A stretch of DNA of 64,000 nt from an uncultured Bacteroidota bacterium (GTDB lineage: Bacteria; Bacteroidota; Bacteroidia; Bacteroidales; P3): the NCBI GenBank assembly GCA_902791695.1, contig CADAWR010000006.1, positions 26,290-90,289 on the forward strand, in the 5' to 3' direction. Below, piece by piece: positions 51,490 to 61,538 of this stretch. The notes beneath the pieces were generated by a model, which was not told the DNA's origin, searched no databases, and worked only from the letters and a program-made list of their open reading frames with translations. A program made the translations under genes and the position numbers. Numbering within the stretch: the first letter of the stretch is position 1; every line of letters begins with the position of its first letter.

Positions 51490-52488
51490 ATGGTAGACTA
51501 TAAGAAAATCGGTCTCGTGAATACTCGCGAGATGTTCAAGAAAGCCGTGAACGGCGGCTACGCTATTCCCGCCTTCAACTTCAACAACATGGAGCAGATG
51601 CAGGCTATCATTCAGGCCGCTGTGGAGACGAAGAGCCCCGTCATACTGCAGGTGAGCAAGGGTGCCCGCGACTACGCCAACCCGACCCTCCTGCGCTACA
51701 TGGCCGAAGGTGCTGTTGAGTATGCCAAGGAGCTCGGATGCCCCAACCCCCAGATTGTACTGCACCTCGACCACGGTGACAGCTTCGAGACCTGCAAGTC
51801 CTGCATCGACATGGGCTTCAGCTCGGTGATGTACGACGGCAGCGCACTGCCCTATGAGGAGAACATCAAGATTTCCCGCCAGGTGGTGGAATATGCCCAC
51901 AAGTACGACGTCACTGTCGAGTGCGAGCTCGGCGTTCTGGCTGGCGTTGAGGATGAGGTGGCCTCCGAGGTCTCCCACTACACCAAGCCCGAAGAGGTTA
52001 TCGACTTCGCTACCCGCACAGGTTGCGACTCCCTCGCTATCAGCATCGGCACCAGCCACGGCGCCTACAAGTTCAAGCCCGAGCAGTGCACCGTCGACCC
52101 CAAGACGGGCCGTCTGCTGCCTCCTCCGCTGGCCTTCGATGTTCTTGAGGCCGTCGAGAAGAAGCTCCCCGGCTTCCCCATCGTGCTCCATGGCTCCAGC
52201 TCCGTGCCGCAGGATGAGGTGGACACCATCAACGCCAATGGTGGCGCCCTTAAGGCCGCCGTCGGTATCCCCGAGGAACAGCTCCGCAAAGCCGCCAAGA
52301 GTGCCGTCTGCAAGATCAACATCGACTCCGACAGCCGTCTGGCAATGACCGCCGCTATCCGCAAACATCTTGCCGAACACCCCGATCACTTCGACCCGCG
52401 CCAGTACCTGAAGCCCGCCCGCGAGAGCATGAAGAAGATGTACATCCACAAGATTGTCAACGTCCTCGGCTCCAACGACAAGCTCTAA
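51490..52488 (+). CDS. fba: Fructose-bisphosphate aldolase class II
   Basis: This zinc aldolase of glycolysis and gluconeogenesis splits fructose 1,6-bisphosphate. The 332 residues show HLDHGDSFE (near residue 96, zinc His and catalytic Asp), DGSALPYEENI (near 118), the zinc Glu in VECELGVLAGVED (near 145), GTSHGAYKF (near 185) and VLHGSSSVP (near 235). It matches the class used widely in Bacteroidales. It has its own strong promoter and terminator, so it is a separate unit. Confidence 0.96.
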   Translation: MVDYKKIGLVNTREMFKKAVNGGYAIPAFNFNNMEQMQAIIQAAVETKSPVILQVSKGARDYANPTLLRYMAEGAVEYAKELGCPNPQIVLHLDHGDSFETCKSCIDMGFSSVMYDGSALPYEENIKISRQVVEYAHKYDVTVECELGVLAGVEDEVASEVSHYTKPEEVIDFATRTGCDSLAISIGTSHGAYKFKPEQCTVDPKTGRLLPPPLAFDVLEAVEKKLPGFPIVLHGSSSVPQDEVDTINANGGALKAAVGIPEEQLRKAAKSAVCKINIDSDSRLAMTAAIRKHLAEHPDHFDPRQYLKPARESMKKMYIHKIVNVLGSNDKL

Positions 52489-52503
52489 AAGCTGCGATAA
52501 ATT

Positions 52504-52540
52504 AAGAAAGGCTCCACAACCGTGGAGCCTTTCTTTTTTA
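52504..52540 (+). terminator. Terminator of fba
   Basis: A perfect 14-bp stem (52504-52517 with 52522-52535) and a following T-run. The sppA gene converges from the other side, ending at 52554. Confidence 0.93.
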
Positions 52541-52553
52541 TGTCATATCGTCG

Positions 52554-54371
52554 CTACTCACTCACAATCACGTACGGCAGTCTTGCCTGCAGCCCTTCGG
52601 CCGTGCTGATGTAGTTGATGTCCTGTTCGAGGCGTGATAAGGCTTTGATGTCGCTCTTGACGGCTTTCCAGCGGAGCGCCAGACGTATTTTGGCCATAAG
52701 CGTCAGGTCGTCGTTCTGGCTCTCGCCGAAGAGCTCGGCGAGTTGTGTCCATGTATCTTTCTCCTCGGGATATTCCTTTACCTTGTAGTTTTCGAGGCCG
52801 GCCTTCTCTGCGGCAATGCGTATGGCGAGGTCGAGGCCGCCGAGGGTGTCCACGAGGCCTATGCCAATGGCGTCGGCGCCCGTCCACACGCGGCCGCGGG
52901 CAATCTTGTGCACCTCATCGTAGCTCATGTGGCGTCCTTCGGCCACGCGGCCCACGAACACCTTGTAGAAATCCTCCACGTTGCGTGTCCACAGCTCCTT
53001 GACCTTCGGCGACAGCGGGCGGAAAATGCTCATTCCGGCAGCGTTCTTGTTGGTGCACACGGTGTCGGTGTGCAGGCCGAGCTTCTGGTTCATCAGTTTG
53101 CCTACATTGGGTATGGTGCCGAAGACGCCGATCGAGCCGGTGATGGTGGTGGGCTGTGCCACAATGACGTCGGCCATGCAGCTCATCTCGTAGCCTGCGC
53201 TTGCGGCCAGGTCGCCCATGCTGACGATGACGGGCTTCTTGGCCTTTGCGGCCATCACGGCGTGCGTCATGCTCTCGCTGGCAGTGGCGGCACCGCCGGG
53301 CGAGTTGACACGCAGCACTATGGCTTTCACGTCGTCGTCCTTCGTGGCCTTCTTCAGAGCCTTGACTATGTCGTCGCCATAGACGCCATCCTTGAAGCCT
53401 TTTGCCGAGCCGTCCTCTACATTGCCCTCGGCATAGATGATTGCGATGGCCTCTTTGGCTTTGTTGGGCATTTTCTTCACATTGGAGGCATATTCGTCGA
53501 GCGGCATCAGCTGCTTGCCGTTATGCTGCTCTTTGAGCATCTGGCGCACATCCTCTTCGAAGCATAGGGTGTCCACCAGGCGCGAGGCCACGGCGTCCTC
53601 GGCCATGAAGCCGCTGAGGTTGTCGGCTATGGTGTTGAGCTCGGCCACATCCATGCCGCGGCTGGCGGCAATCTGCTCCGTCGTGGTCTGCCAGATGCTG
53701 CCTATGTAGGCGCGTATCTGCTCGCGGTTGGCGTCGCTCATGTGGTTCAGCGTGTATACCTCGCCGGCGCTCTTGTAGGAGCAGCTCTCGGGGCGTATCA
53801 GCTGCATCTCCACGCCCAGCTTGTCCAGCAGGTCTTTGTAGTACATCACCTCGCCGCCTATGCCGCGGAAGTCCACCATGCCGCTGGGGTGCATGCACAC
53901 CTTGTCGGCCAGCGACGCGGCGTAGTATTCGCCCTGCGAATAGCTGGTGGCGTAGGCCACGATGGGCTTCTCGCTGCTCTTGAACTCGGCCAGCGCGTCG
54001 CGCAGCTCGGTGAGCGAGCCCCACGAGATGACCAGTCCGTCGTCGCCTTTCAGCAGCAGGCCCGCCACCCTGTCGTCCTTGGCGGCGGCACGTATGGCGC
54101 CCACGGCGTCGATGAGGCCTACGCTGTTGTCCTTGTTGAAGGTGAGAAACAGGTTGCTGTCTTCGCGGTCACCGCTGATCTGGCTCATGTCGACGGTAAG
54201 GAACGTGCCTGCCTTCACCGGCTTGAGCTCTTTGTTGCCGCTGCTGCCGAGCGCCACAACCATGCAAATCATCGAGATAAACATGACGATGCCGCTGAGC
54301 ACAGACACAATCACCACGCCCACGGCCGAAGCCAGCATGGTCATACCGAAACTTAAAGGTTTTCTTTCCAT
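52554..54371 (-). CDS. sppA: Signal peptide peptidase SppA, 67K type
   Basis: The 605-residue protein is the long, duplicated form that acts at the inner membrane on leftover signal peptides. It has one N-terminal membrane helix (residues 13-43) and two S49 domains. The general-base Lys lies in the first half (SCSYKSAGEVY, near residue 200), and the nucleophile Ser in the second (GDLAASAGYEMSC, near 390). The ATG at 54371 was chosen; a TTG three codons earlier is in frame. It follows tex with a 1-base gap and is probably co-transcribed. Confidence 0.95.
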   Translation of the reverse strand: MERKPLSFGMTMLASAVGVVIVSVLSGIVMFISMICMVVALGSSGNKELKPVKAGTFLTVDMSQISGDREDSNLFLTFNKDNSVGLIDAVGAIRAAAKDDRVAGLLLKGDDGLVISWGSLTELRDALAEFKSSEKPIVAYATSYSQGEYYAASLADKVCMHPSGMVDFRGIGGEVMYYKDLLDKLGVEMQLIRPESCSYKSAGEVYTLNHMSDANREQIRAYIGSIWQTTTEQIAASRGMDVAELNTIADNLSGFMAEDAVASRLVDTLCFEEDVRQMLKEQHNGKQLMPLDEYASNVKKMPNKAKEAIAIIYAEGNVEDGSAKGFKDGVYGDDIVKALKKATKDDDVKAIVLRVNSPGGAATASESMTHAVMAAKAKKPVIVSMGDLAASAGYEMSCMADVIVAQPTTITGSIGVFGTIPNVGKLMNQKLGLHTDTVCTNKNAAGMSIFRPLSPKVKELWTRNVEDFYKVFVGRVAEGRHMSYDEVHKIARGRVWTGADAIGIGLVDTLGGLDLAIRIAAEKAGLENYKVKEYPEEKDTWTQLAELFGESQNDDLTLMAKIRLALRWKAVKSDIKALSRLEQDINYISTAEGLQARLPYVIVSE

Positions 54372-54372
54372 A

Positions 54373-56481
<2,109 letters not shown>

Positions 56482-56486
56482 GACTG

Positions 56487-56518
56487 CAAAGGTACAAAGA
56501 TTTCCACTAACCGCCAAA
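56487..56518 (-). promoter_or_regulatory. Promoter of tex
   Basis: On the minus strand TTTG (56518-56515), 20 bases, TACCTTTG (56494-56487): exact consensus. The -7 box ends 6 bases before the tex ATG, so the transcript would have almost no leader. Array D begins 17 bases further upstream. Confidence 0.8.
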
Positions 56519-56534
56519 GGTTTTCTGCAAAAAA

Positions 56535-56671
56535 GTATCCTCTCCGTATCCTCACCGTACCCGCTCCATCTGTTCACCGGTTGTTTACCGGTTGTTCACC
56601 GGTTTAAACCGTTAAACAGTCGGTGAACAACCGGTGAACAGACGGAGCGGGGTCGGTGAGGGGGCGGTGCG
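56535..56671. repeat. 11-bp periodic palindromic array D
   Basis: Twelve 11-base units: GTATCCTCTCC, GTATCCTCACC, GTACCCGCTCC, ATCTGTTCACC, GGTTGTTTACC, GGTTGTTCACC, GGTTTAAACCG, TTAAACAGTCG, GTGAACAACCG, GTGAACAGACG, GAGCGGGGTCG, GTGAGGGGGCG. The centre of symmetry is at the GGTTTAAACC unit. It lies between tex and tRNA-Leu; the rest of the 56482-56853 gap shows no gene. Confidence 0.9.
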
Positions 56672-56829
56672 GCTAAAGGCTTCCGTTCGCTCGTGACTTA
56701 TGTGATGCAATCTATCCGGAGGACGGGCATATAGCGGAGTCATGATATGCGGGCGTTCGTCAACTACCTGTAAACAAACATAATGGACTTTGCGTTAAAA
56801 ATAAATTATTCCATGTCGGAAATTATTAG

Positions 56830-56837
56830 TAATTTTG
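56830..56837 (+). promoter_or_regulatory. -7 box of the tRNA-Leu transcript
   Basis: TAATTTTG lies 16 bases before the tRNA 5' end. No -33 TTTG at 20 bases is seen. Confidence 0.5.
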
Positions 56838-56853
56838 CACGATTTTTCTCACC

Positions 56854-56935
56854 GCGGATATGGCGTAATTGGTAGCCGCGCAAGACTTAGGATCTTGTCC
56901 CGAGAGGGGTGGGGGTTCGAGCCCCCCTATCCGCA
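56854..56935 (+). tRNA. tRNA-Leu (anticodon UAG)
   Basis: Acceptor GCGGATA/TATCCGC, D arm with GTAATTGGTAG, anticodon stem GCAAGA with loop CTTAGGA, a class II variable arm (CCGAGAGG) and T loop TTCGAGC. CCA is not encoded. A protein gene starts 4 bases after its 3' end. Confidence 0.95.
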
Positions 56936-56939
56936 CGAA

Positions 56940-58202
56940 ATGAAACGGTTGCTGGCAATTCTGCTTGTTTTGCTTTTCGCGCGGGCGCACGCGTCTTTTA
57001 TTGTTATACCCATGGACGAGGCGCAGAAGAACCACCTGAAGGCTTACGGTGTGGCCTACTGGGCCCTGCAGCGCGATGTGGAGGTGACGTGGCTCCTCAA
57101 CTATCGCGGCGGCAGCTTCATGACGAAGTATGCCGAGGGCATCGAGAAGGAATGCCGCCTGAGGGGGGTCAGCTGTGAGGTGATTGCCGACGGGCAGAGC
57201 AGCGCCATACTGAGCCACATTGCCGACCCTGCGGTGAATATGGATGCCGTGAGGCTGCAGAAGGCCCCCAGGATAGCAGTCTATTCGCCTAAGAACAAGT
57301 TGCCGTGGGACGACGCGGTGACGCTGGTGCTCACCTACGCCGAGATACCGTACGACGTGGTTTACGACGAGGAGGTGCTGAGCGGTGTGCTGCCCACCTA
57401 CGACTGGCTGCACCTGCATCATGAGGACTTCACCGGCCAGTACGGCAAGTTCTGGGCCAACTACCGCAACCAGCAGTGGTACATCGAGGATGTACGCCTC
57501 CAAGAGGCTACGGCCCACAAGCTGGGCTACAGCAAGGTGAGTCAGCTGAAGCTTGCCGTGGTGCACAAAATCAGGGACTTCGTCCTCGGTGGCGGATTCC
57601 TCTTTGCCATGTGTTCGGCACCCGACAGCTACGATGTGGCTCTGGCTGCCGAAGGGGTCGACATCTGTGCCGAGATGTTCGACGGCGACCCCATGGACCC
57701 TCTCGCCCAGGAGCATCTGGACTACAGCAAGTGTTTTGCCTTCAAGGATTTCCGCATAAGTACCAATCCGTCTGAATACGAGATTTCGTCCATCGATATC
57801 GACGACCGGAGCCGTCTGCGCATAGTGAACGAGAAGACCGACTTCTTCGTGCTCTTCGACTTCTCGGCCAAGTGGGACTGGGTGCCCACAATGCTCACGC
57901 AGAACCACACGCGTGTGGTGCACGGCTTCATGGGGCAGACCACGGCTTTCCGCAGCCAGTATGTGAAGAGTTCGTGCGTGGTGCTGGGCGACAACAAGGA
58001 GCTGGGCGAGGTGCGCTACCTGCACGGCGAGTACGGCAAGGGCACATGGACTTTCCTGGGCGGTCACGACCCCGAAGACTACCGCCACTTCGTGGGCGAC
58101 CCTCCTACGGACCTCTCGCTCTATCCCAACTCTCCTGGCTATAGGCTGATACTTAACAACATCCTCTTCCCGGCGGCAAAAAAAGAAAAACACAAAACAT
58201 GA
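56940..58202 (+). CDS. Conserved secreted Bacteroidota protein (often mislabelled asparagine synthetase B)
   Basis: The 420-residue product begins at the ATG 4 bases after tRNA-Leu; it has a signal peptide (residues 1-18, ARAHASF). The conserved family text IPMDEAQKNHLKAYGVAYW and TWLLNYRGGSFM follows. It lacks the glutaminase and ATP sites of asparagine synthetase, so that label seems wrong. A segment PTYDWLHLHHEDFTGQYGKF and the later FAMCSAPDSYDVALAA suggest a Rossmann or glutamine-amidotransferase-like fold outside the cytoplasm. It heads a four-gene run with a propeller protein, dsbD and a C10 protease. Confidence 0.75.
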   Translation: MKRLLAILLVLLFARAHASFIVIPMDEAQKNHLKAYGVAYWALQRDVEVTWLLNYRGGSFMTKYAEGIEKECRLRGVSCEVIADGQSSAILSHIADPAVNMDAVRLQKAPRIAVYSPKNKLPWDDAVTLVLTYAEIPYDVVYDEEVLSGVLPTYDWLHLHHEDFTGQYGKFWANYRNQQWYIEDVRLQEATAHKLGYSKVSQLKLAVVHKIRDFVLGGGFLFAMCSAPDSYDVALAAEGVDICAEMFDGDPMDPLAQEHLDYSKCFAFKDFRISTNPSEYEISSIDIDDRSRLRIVNEKTDFFVLFDFSAKWDWVPTMLTQNHTRVVHGFMGQTTAFRSQYVKSSCVVLGDNKELGEVRYLHGEYGKGTWTFLGGHDPEDYRHFVGDPPTDLSLYPNSPGYRLILNNILFPAAKKEKHKT

Positions 58203-59479
58203 GAAAGACAATCATAATAGGCTTGATGGGCTTGATGGGCCTGATGGGGAGTATGAAAGCCCAGAATGGCACGTGGACATTGTTTGACACGCGTACAAGC
58301 GATATCGGCGGCAACAACATTGCTGCTTTGGCGCCCGACAACAAGGGCGTGTGGGTGGGCACCTATCAGGGACTGAGCCGCCTCAACGGGGGCTCGTGGA
58401 CCGACTACTCGATGTTCAACGAGAAGCTCAAGGACCAGTCCATCAACTGTATGATGACCGACAACCGCGGTGTGGTGTGGATCGGCACCGACGATTACGG
58501 CGTCATTGAGTTCGACGGCACCCACTGGACCGAATACAGCGACGAGACGCGCCGTCTGAAGATGAAGTTCGTCAAGGAGATGGTGCAGGACAAGGACGGC
58601 GTGTTCTGGATTGGTGTGACGCTGGGCGGTGTGGTGCGCTACGACGGCTACACGTGGGAGAAATACACGCCCGACGATTGCGGCTTGCTGAGCGACTTTA
58701 TCCTCGATATTGCTGTGGACCGCGCCAACCGCAAGTGGATAACCACCAACGCGGGCGTTTGCGTCTTCAACGACCGCCGCTGGGTCAACTACACTGTCGA
58801 AAACTCCGGCTTGCCGGACAACATTGTGCCCGCAGTGGCTATTGACAAGGATAATGTCAAGTGGTTCGGCACCCTCAACGGCCTCTGCTCATACGACGGC
58901 GAGGATTGGCACAACTGGAACACAGGCAACAGTCCGCTGCCTGCCAATCAGGTGAACGACATAGGCATCGATGCCGACGGCCTCCTCTGGATAGGCACCA
59001 GCGGCGGTGTGGCGGTGTTCGACGGTGTCGACCGTTGGGTGGTCTTCACCTCGAAGAACAGCCCGCTGCCTGCCGGAAACATCTACAAGGTGGCCAGCGA
59101 CAAGAAGGGCAACCACTGGTTCGGCCACGACAGCAAGGGCTTGGCGCGCCTCAGCGGCTTCGTGATGCCCGATAAGGAACAGGCTTCGCCCAGCGTCGAC
59201 CACACGTCTACCCAGACGCCCGGCACACCGGTGGCTCATGGGCCGAGCGACGAGCGCGTGCGCATCAACCCGCATCTGCAGGAAGGCTATGTAACCATCT
59301 CCATCGAGAGCTCGTCGGCCACCGTGACCTTTACCAACAGTCAGGGCAAGGTCGTCAAGACCATCAATGGTTACAAGAACAACCAGCATATCTCCATAAA
59401 GAAGATGCCTAAAGGTATGTATATGGTCGGGGTGAAGACCGTGCGCGGAGAGAAGAAGATTAAATTTAACCTCAAATAG
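58199..59479 (+). CDS. Secreted beta-propeller protein (two-component-regulator propeller repeats)
   Basis: The 426-residue product has a signal peptide with the unusual repetitive core GLMGLMGLMG. Residues 25-325 hold about seven Reg_prop-type blades (WVGTYQGLSRLNGGSW, WIGTDDYGVIEFDGTHW, WIGVTLGGVVRYDGYTW, WIGTSGGVAVFDG), the repeat normally found in the sensor part of hybrid two-component systems. Here there is no membrane helix or kinase. The C-terminal 75 residues resemble a T9SS sorting domain (GKVVKTINGY, MPKGMYMVGVKT, KIKFNLK), without the PNP motif. It could be a surface binding protein for glycans. It overlaps the previous gene by 4 bases. Confidence 0.85.
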   Translation: MRKTIIIGLMGLMGLMGSMKAQNGTWTLFDTRTSDIGGNNIAALAPDNKGVWVGTYQGLSRLNGGSWTDYSMFNEKLKDQSINCMMTDNRGVVWIGTDDYGVIEFDGTHWTEYSDETRRLKMKFVKEMVQDKDGVFWIGVTLGGVVRYDGYTWEKYTPDDCGLLSDFILDIAVDRANRKWITTNAGVCVFNDRRWVNYTVENSGLPDNIVPAVAIDKDNVKWFGTLNGLCSYDGEDWHNWNTGNSPLPANQVNDIGIDADGLLWIGTSGGVAVFDGVDRWVVFTSKNSPLPAGNIYKVASDKKGNHWFGHDSKGLARLSGFVMPDKEQASPSVDHTSTQTPGTPVAHGPSDERVRINPHLQEGYVTISIESSSATVTFTNSQGKVVKTINGYKNNQHISIKKMPKGMYMVGVKTVRGEKKIKFNLK

Positions 59480-59480
59480 T

Positions 59481-61538
59481 ATGAAAAAGTTAATTATACT
59501 GGGCTTAATTGGTTTAATGGGCATTATGGGCGTTGCAAGCGCCCAGCAGCTCGACCCTGTGAAGTGGAAATACAGCGTCAAGGAGACCTCGGCTACCGAG
59601 GCCGAGCTGGTGTTCACCGCACAGCTCGACGCCGGATGGCATCTCTATTCGCAGTACACGTCGCCCGACGGCCCTCTGGCCATAGAGTTCACCTTCGAGG
59701 AGAGCAAGGACTACGAACGTGTGGGCAAGGTCATGGAGCCTAAGCCCCACGAGGAGATGGACGATATCTTCAATTGCATCGTCAAGTCGTTCAGCGGCAA
59801 GGTGGTCTTCCGTCAGAAGGTGAAGCGCATCAGCGACAAGGACTTCACCGTCAAGGGTACAGTGGCTTACCAGCTCTGCAACGACGGCAGCTGCATAGCC
59901 CCAGAGGACCACGACTTCAGCTTCAAGGTGCCGGGCGCAAAGCCCGAAGAGGCTCCGGTGGCTGAATCTGTCGAGGATGCTGATGAACAGCCTGCGGACA
60001 GCGCCGTGACCGCCGAGAGTGAACAGCAAGCCATTGCGGGCGCGGAGCCCAGGCAGGAGGATGAACCTGAGAAGAAGCACCAGAGCTTGCTTATGGTGTT
60101 CCTGCTGGCATTGGGTGGCGGCGTGCTGACGATGTTCACACCCTGCGTGTTCCCCATGATACCTATGACAGTCAACTTCTTCGTCCGCGGCGCTGAGAAC
60201 AAGCGCAAAGGGCGCCGCCAGGCATGGTTCTTTGGCTTCAGCATTGTGTTCCTCTTCGCCGTGCTTGGCGCCATTCTGGCAGCCTTCCTCGGTCCCGAGT
60301 CGCTATACATCCTGGGTACCCACTGGATTCCCAACCTGATATTCTTCATCATCTTCTTTGTCTTCGCCCTGAGTTTCTTTGGACTCTTTGAGATTAAGAT
60401 GCCGGAGAAATGGATCAACAGCAGCGACGAGCAGGCCGACAAGGGCGGTCTGCTGGCACCTTTCTTCATCGCACTGACCACCGTACTGGTGTCGTTCAGC
60501 TGCACAGGCCCTATCCTCGGCGCCGCCTTGGTGGGCCTGACCACCAGCAGCACCGACCGCTGGGTGAGCCTCGTCACCATGCTGGGCTTTGGCATAGGCT
60601 TCGCAGCCCCCTTCACCCTGCTGGCTATGTTCCCGCAGGCCCTGAAGAACATGAAGAGCGGCTCGTGGCTCAACACGGTGAAGATTGTCTTCGCCTTCCT
60701 CGAACTGGCTTTCGGCCTCAAGTTCCTCCAGCAGGCCGACCTCTACTGCAACTGGGGTCTGCTGCCGCGCGACACCTATCTGGCGCTGTGGATTGTCATA
60801 TTCGGCATGCTGGGCTTCTATCTGCTTGGTAAGCTGCGCTTCAAAGGCGACGACGAGGTGAAGGAGATCGGTACCCTGCGCCTCTTCCTCGCTATTGCCG
60901 ACCTGGCCTTTGTGGTCTATATGATTCCCGGCATGTGGGGCGCCCCGCTCAAGGGCATCAGCGGTTTCCTGCCCCCCATGGAGAGCCAGAGCTTCAACAT
61001 CGAGAAGATTGTGGCCGAGAACACTCCCGCCATCAGCGTCGGCACGGTGCAGGTGGGCAAGCTGCCTGCCGACCGCAAGTATGTCGACAAGCTGCACGTG
61101 CCCCTCGGCTTCGAGGCATTCTTCGACCTCGACGAGGCCAAAGCCTACGCCCGCCAGCAAGGCAAGCCCGTGTTTATAGACTTCACCGGCAAGACCTGCG
61201 CCAACTGTCGCGAGATGGAACATTATGTGTGGTCTGACTCCGAGGTGAAGCGCCTCCTCAACGAAGAGTTTGTCATGGTGTCGCTCTACGCCGACGAGAA
61301 CACCATAGAGTTGCCCGAGGAGGAATGGGTCGTGGATGAAAAAGGCAAGACTTTAAAAACTCTTGGACGCAAGAATTTGAACTTTCAGAAGACTGAATAT
61401 AATATGAACGCTCAGCCATACTATGTCATCGTCGACGCCGACGGCAAGGTGCTCACCAAGGAGAACTACAAGTACGACCGCGATGTGCAGAAGTTCATAG
61501 GCTGGCTCAACGAAGGAATAAACAATTATAAGAAATGA
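59481..61538 (+). CDS. dsbD: Thiol:disulfide interchange protein DsbD
   Basis: DsbD carries reducing power from cytoplasmic thioredoxin to periplasmic partners. The 685 residues have a signal peptide, an N-terminal DsbD-alpha domain with Cys133 and Cys138 (QLCNDGSC), eight membrane helices with the core Cys in MFTPCVFPMIP (near 225) and SCTGPILG (near 340), and a C-terminal thioredoxin domain with KTCANC near residue 570. An acidic linker (about 150-190) is long for the family. Neighbouring exported cysteine proteases could be its clients. It lies 1 base after the propeller gene. Confidence 0.95.
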   Translation: MKKLIILGLIGLMGIMGVASAQQLDPVKWKYSVKETSATEAELVFTAQLDAGWHLYSQYTSPDGPLAIEFTFEESKDYERVGKVMEPKPHEEMDDIFNCIVKSFSGKVVFRQKVKRISDKDFTVKGTVAYQLCNDGSCIAPEDHDFSFKVPGAKPEEAPVAESVEDADEQPADSAVTAESEQQAIAGAEPRQEDEPEKKHQSLLMVFLLALGGGVLTMFTPCVFPMIPMTVNFFVRGAENKRKGRRQAWFFGFSIVFLFAVLGAILAAFLGPESLYILGTHWIPNLIFFIIFFVFALSFFGLFEIKMPEKWINSSDEQADKGGLLAPFFIALTTVLVSFSCTGPILGAALVGLTTSSTDRWVSLVTMLGFGIGFAAPFTLLAMFPQALKNMKSGSWLNTVKIVFAFLELAFGLKFLQQADLYCNWGLLPRDTYLALWIVIFGMLGFYLLGKLRFKGDDEVKEIGTLRLFLAIADLAFVVYMIPGMWGAPLKGISGFLPPMESQSFNIEKIVAENTPAISVGTVQVGKLPADRKYVDKLHVPLGFEAFFDLDEAKAYARQQGKPVFIDFTGKTCANCREMEHYVWSDSEVKRLLNEEFVMVSLYADENTIELPEEEWVVDEKGKTLKTLGRKNLNFQKTEYNMNAQPYYVIVDADGKVLTKENYKYDRDVQKFIGWLNEGINNYKK

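Noticed and set aside
56940-58202. Asparagine synthetase function
   Set aside because: A label used for homologues, but the protein has a signal peptide and none of the glutaminase (N-terminal Cys) or ATP-pyrophosphatase (SGGXDS) motifs.
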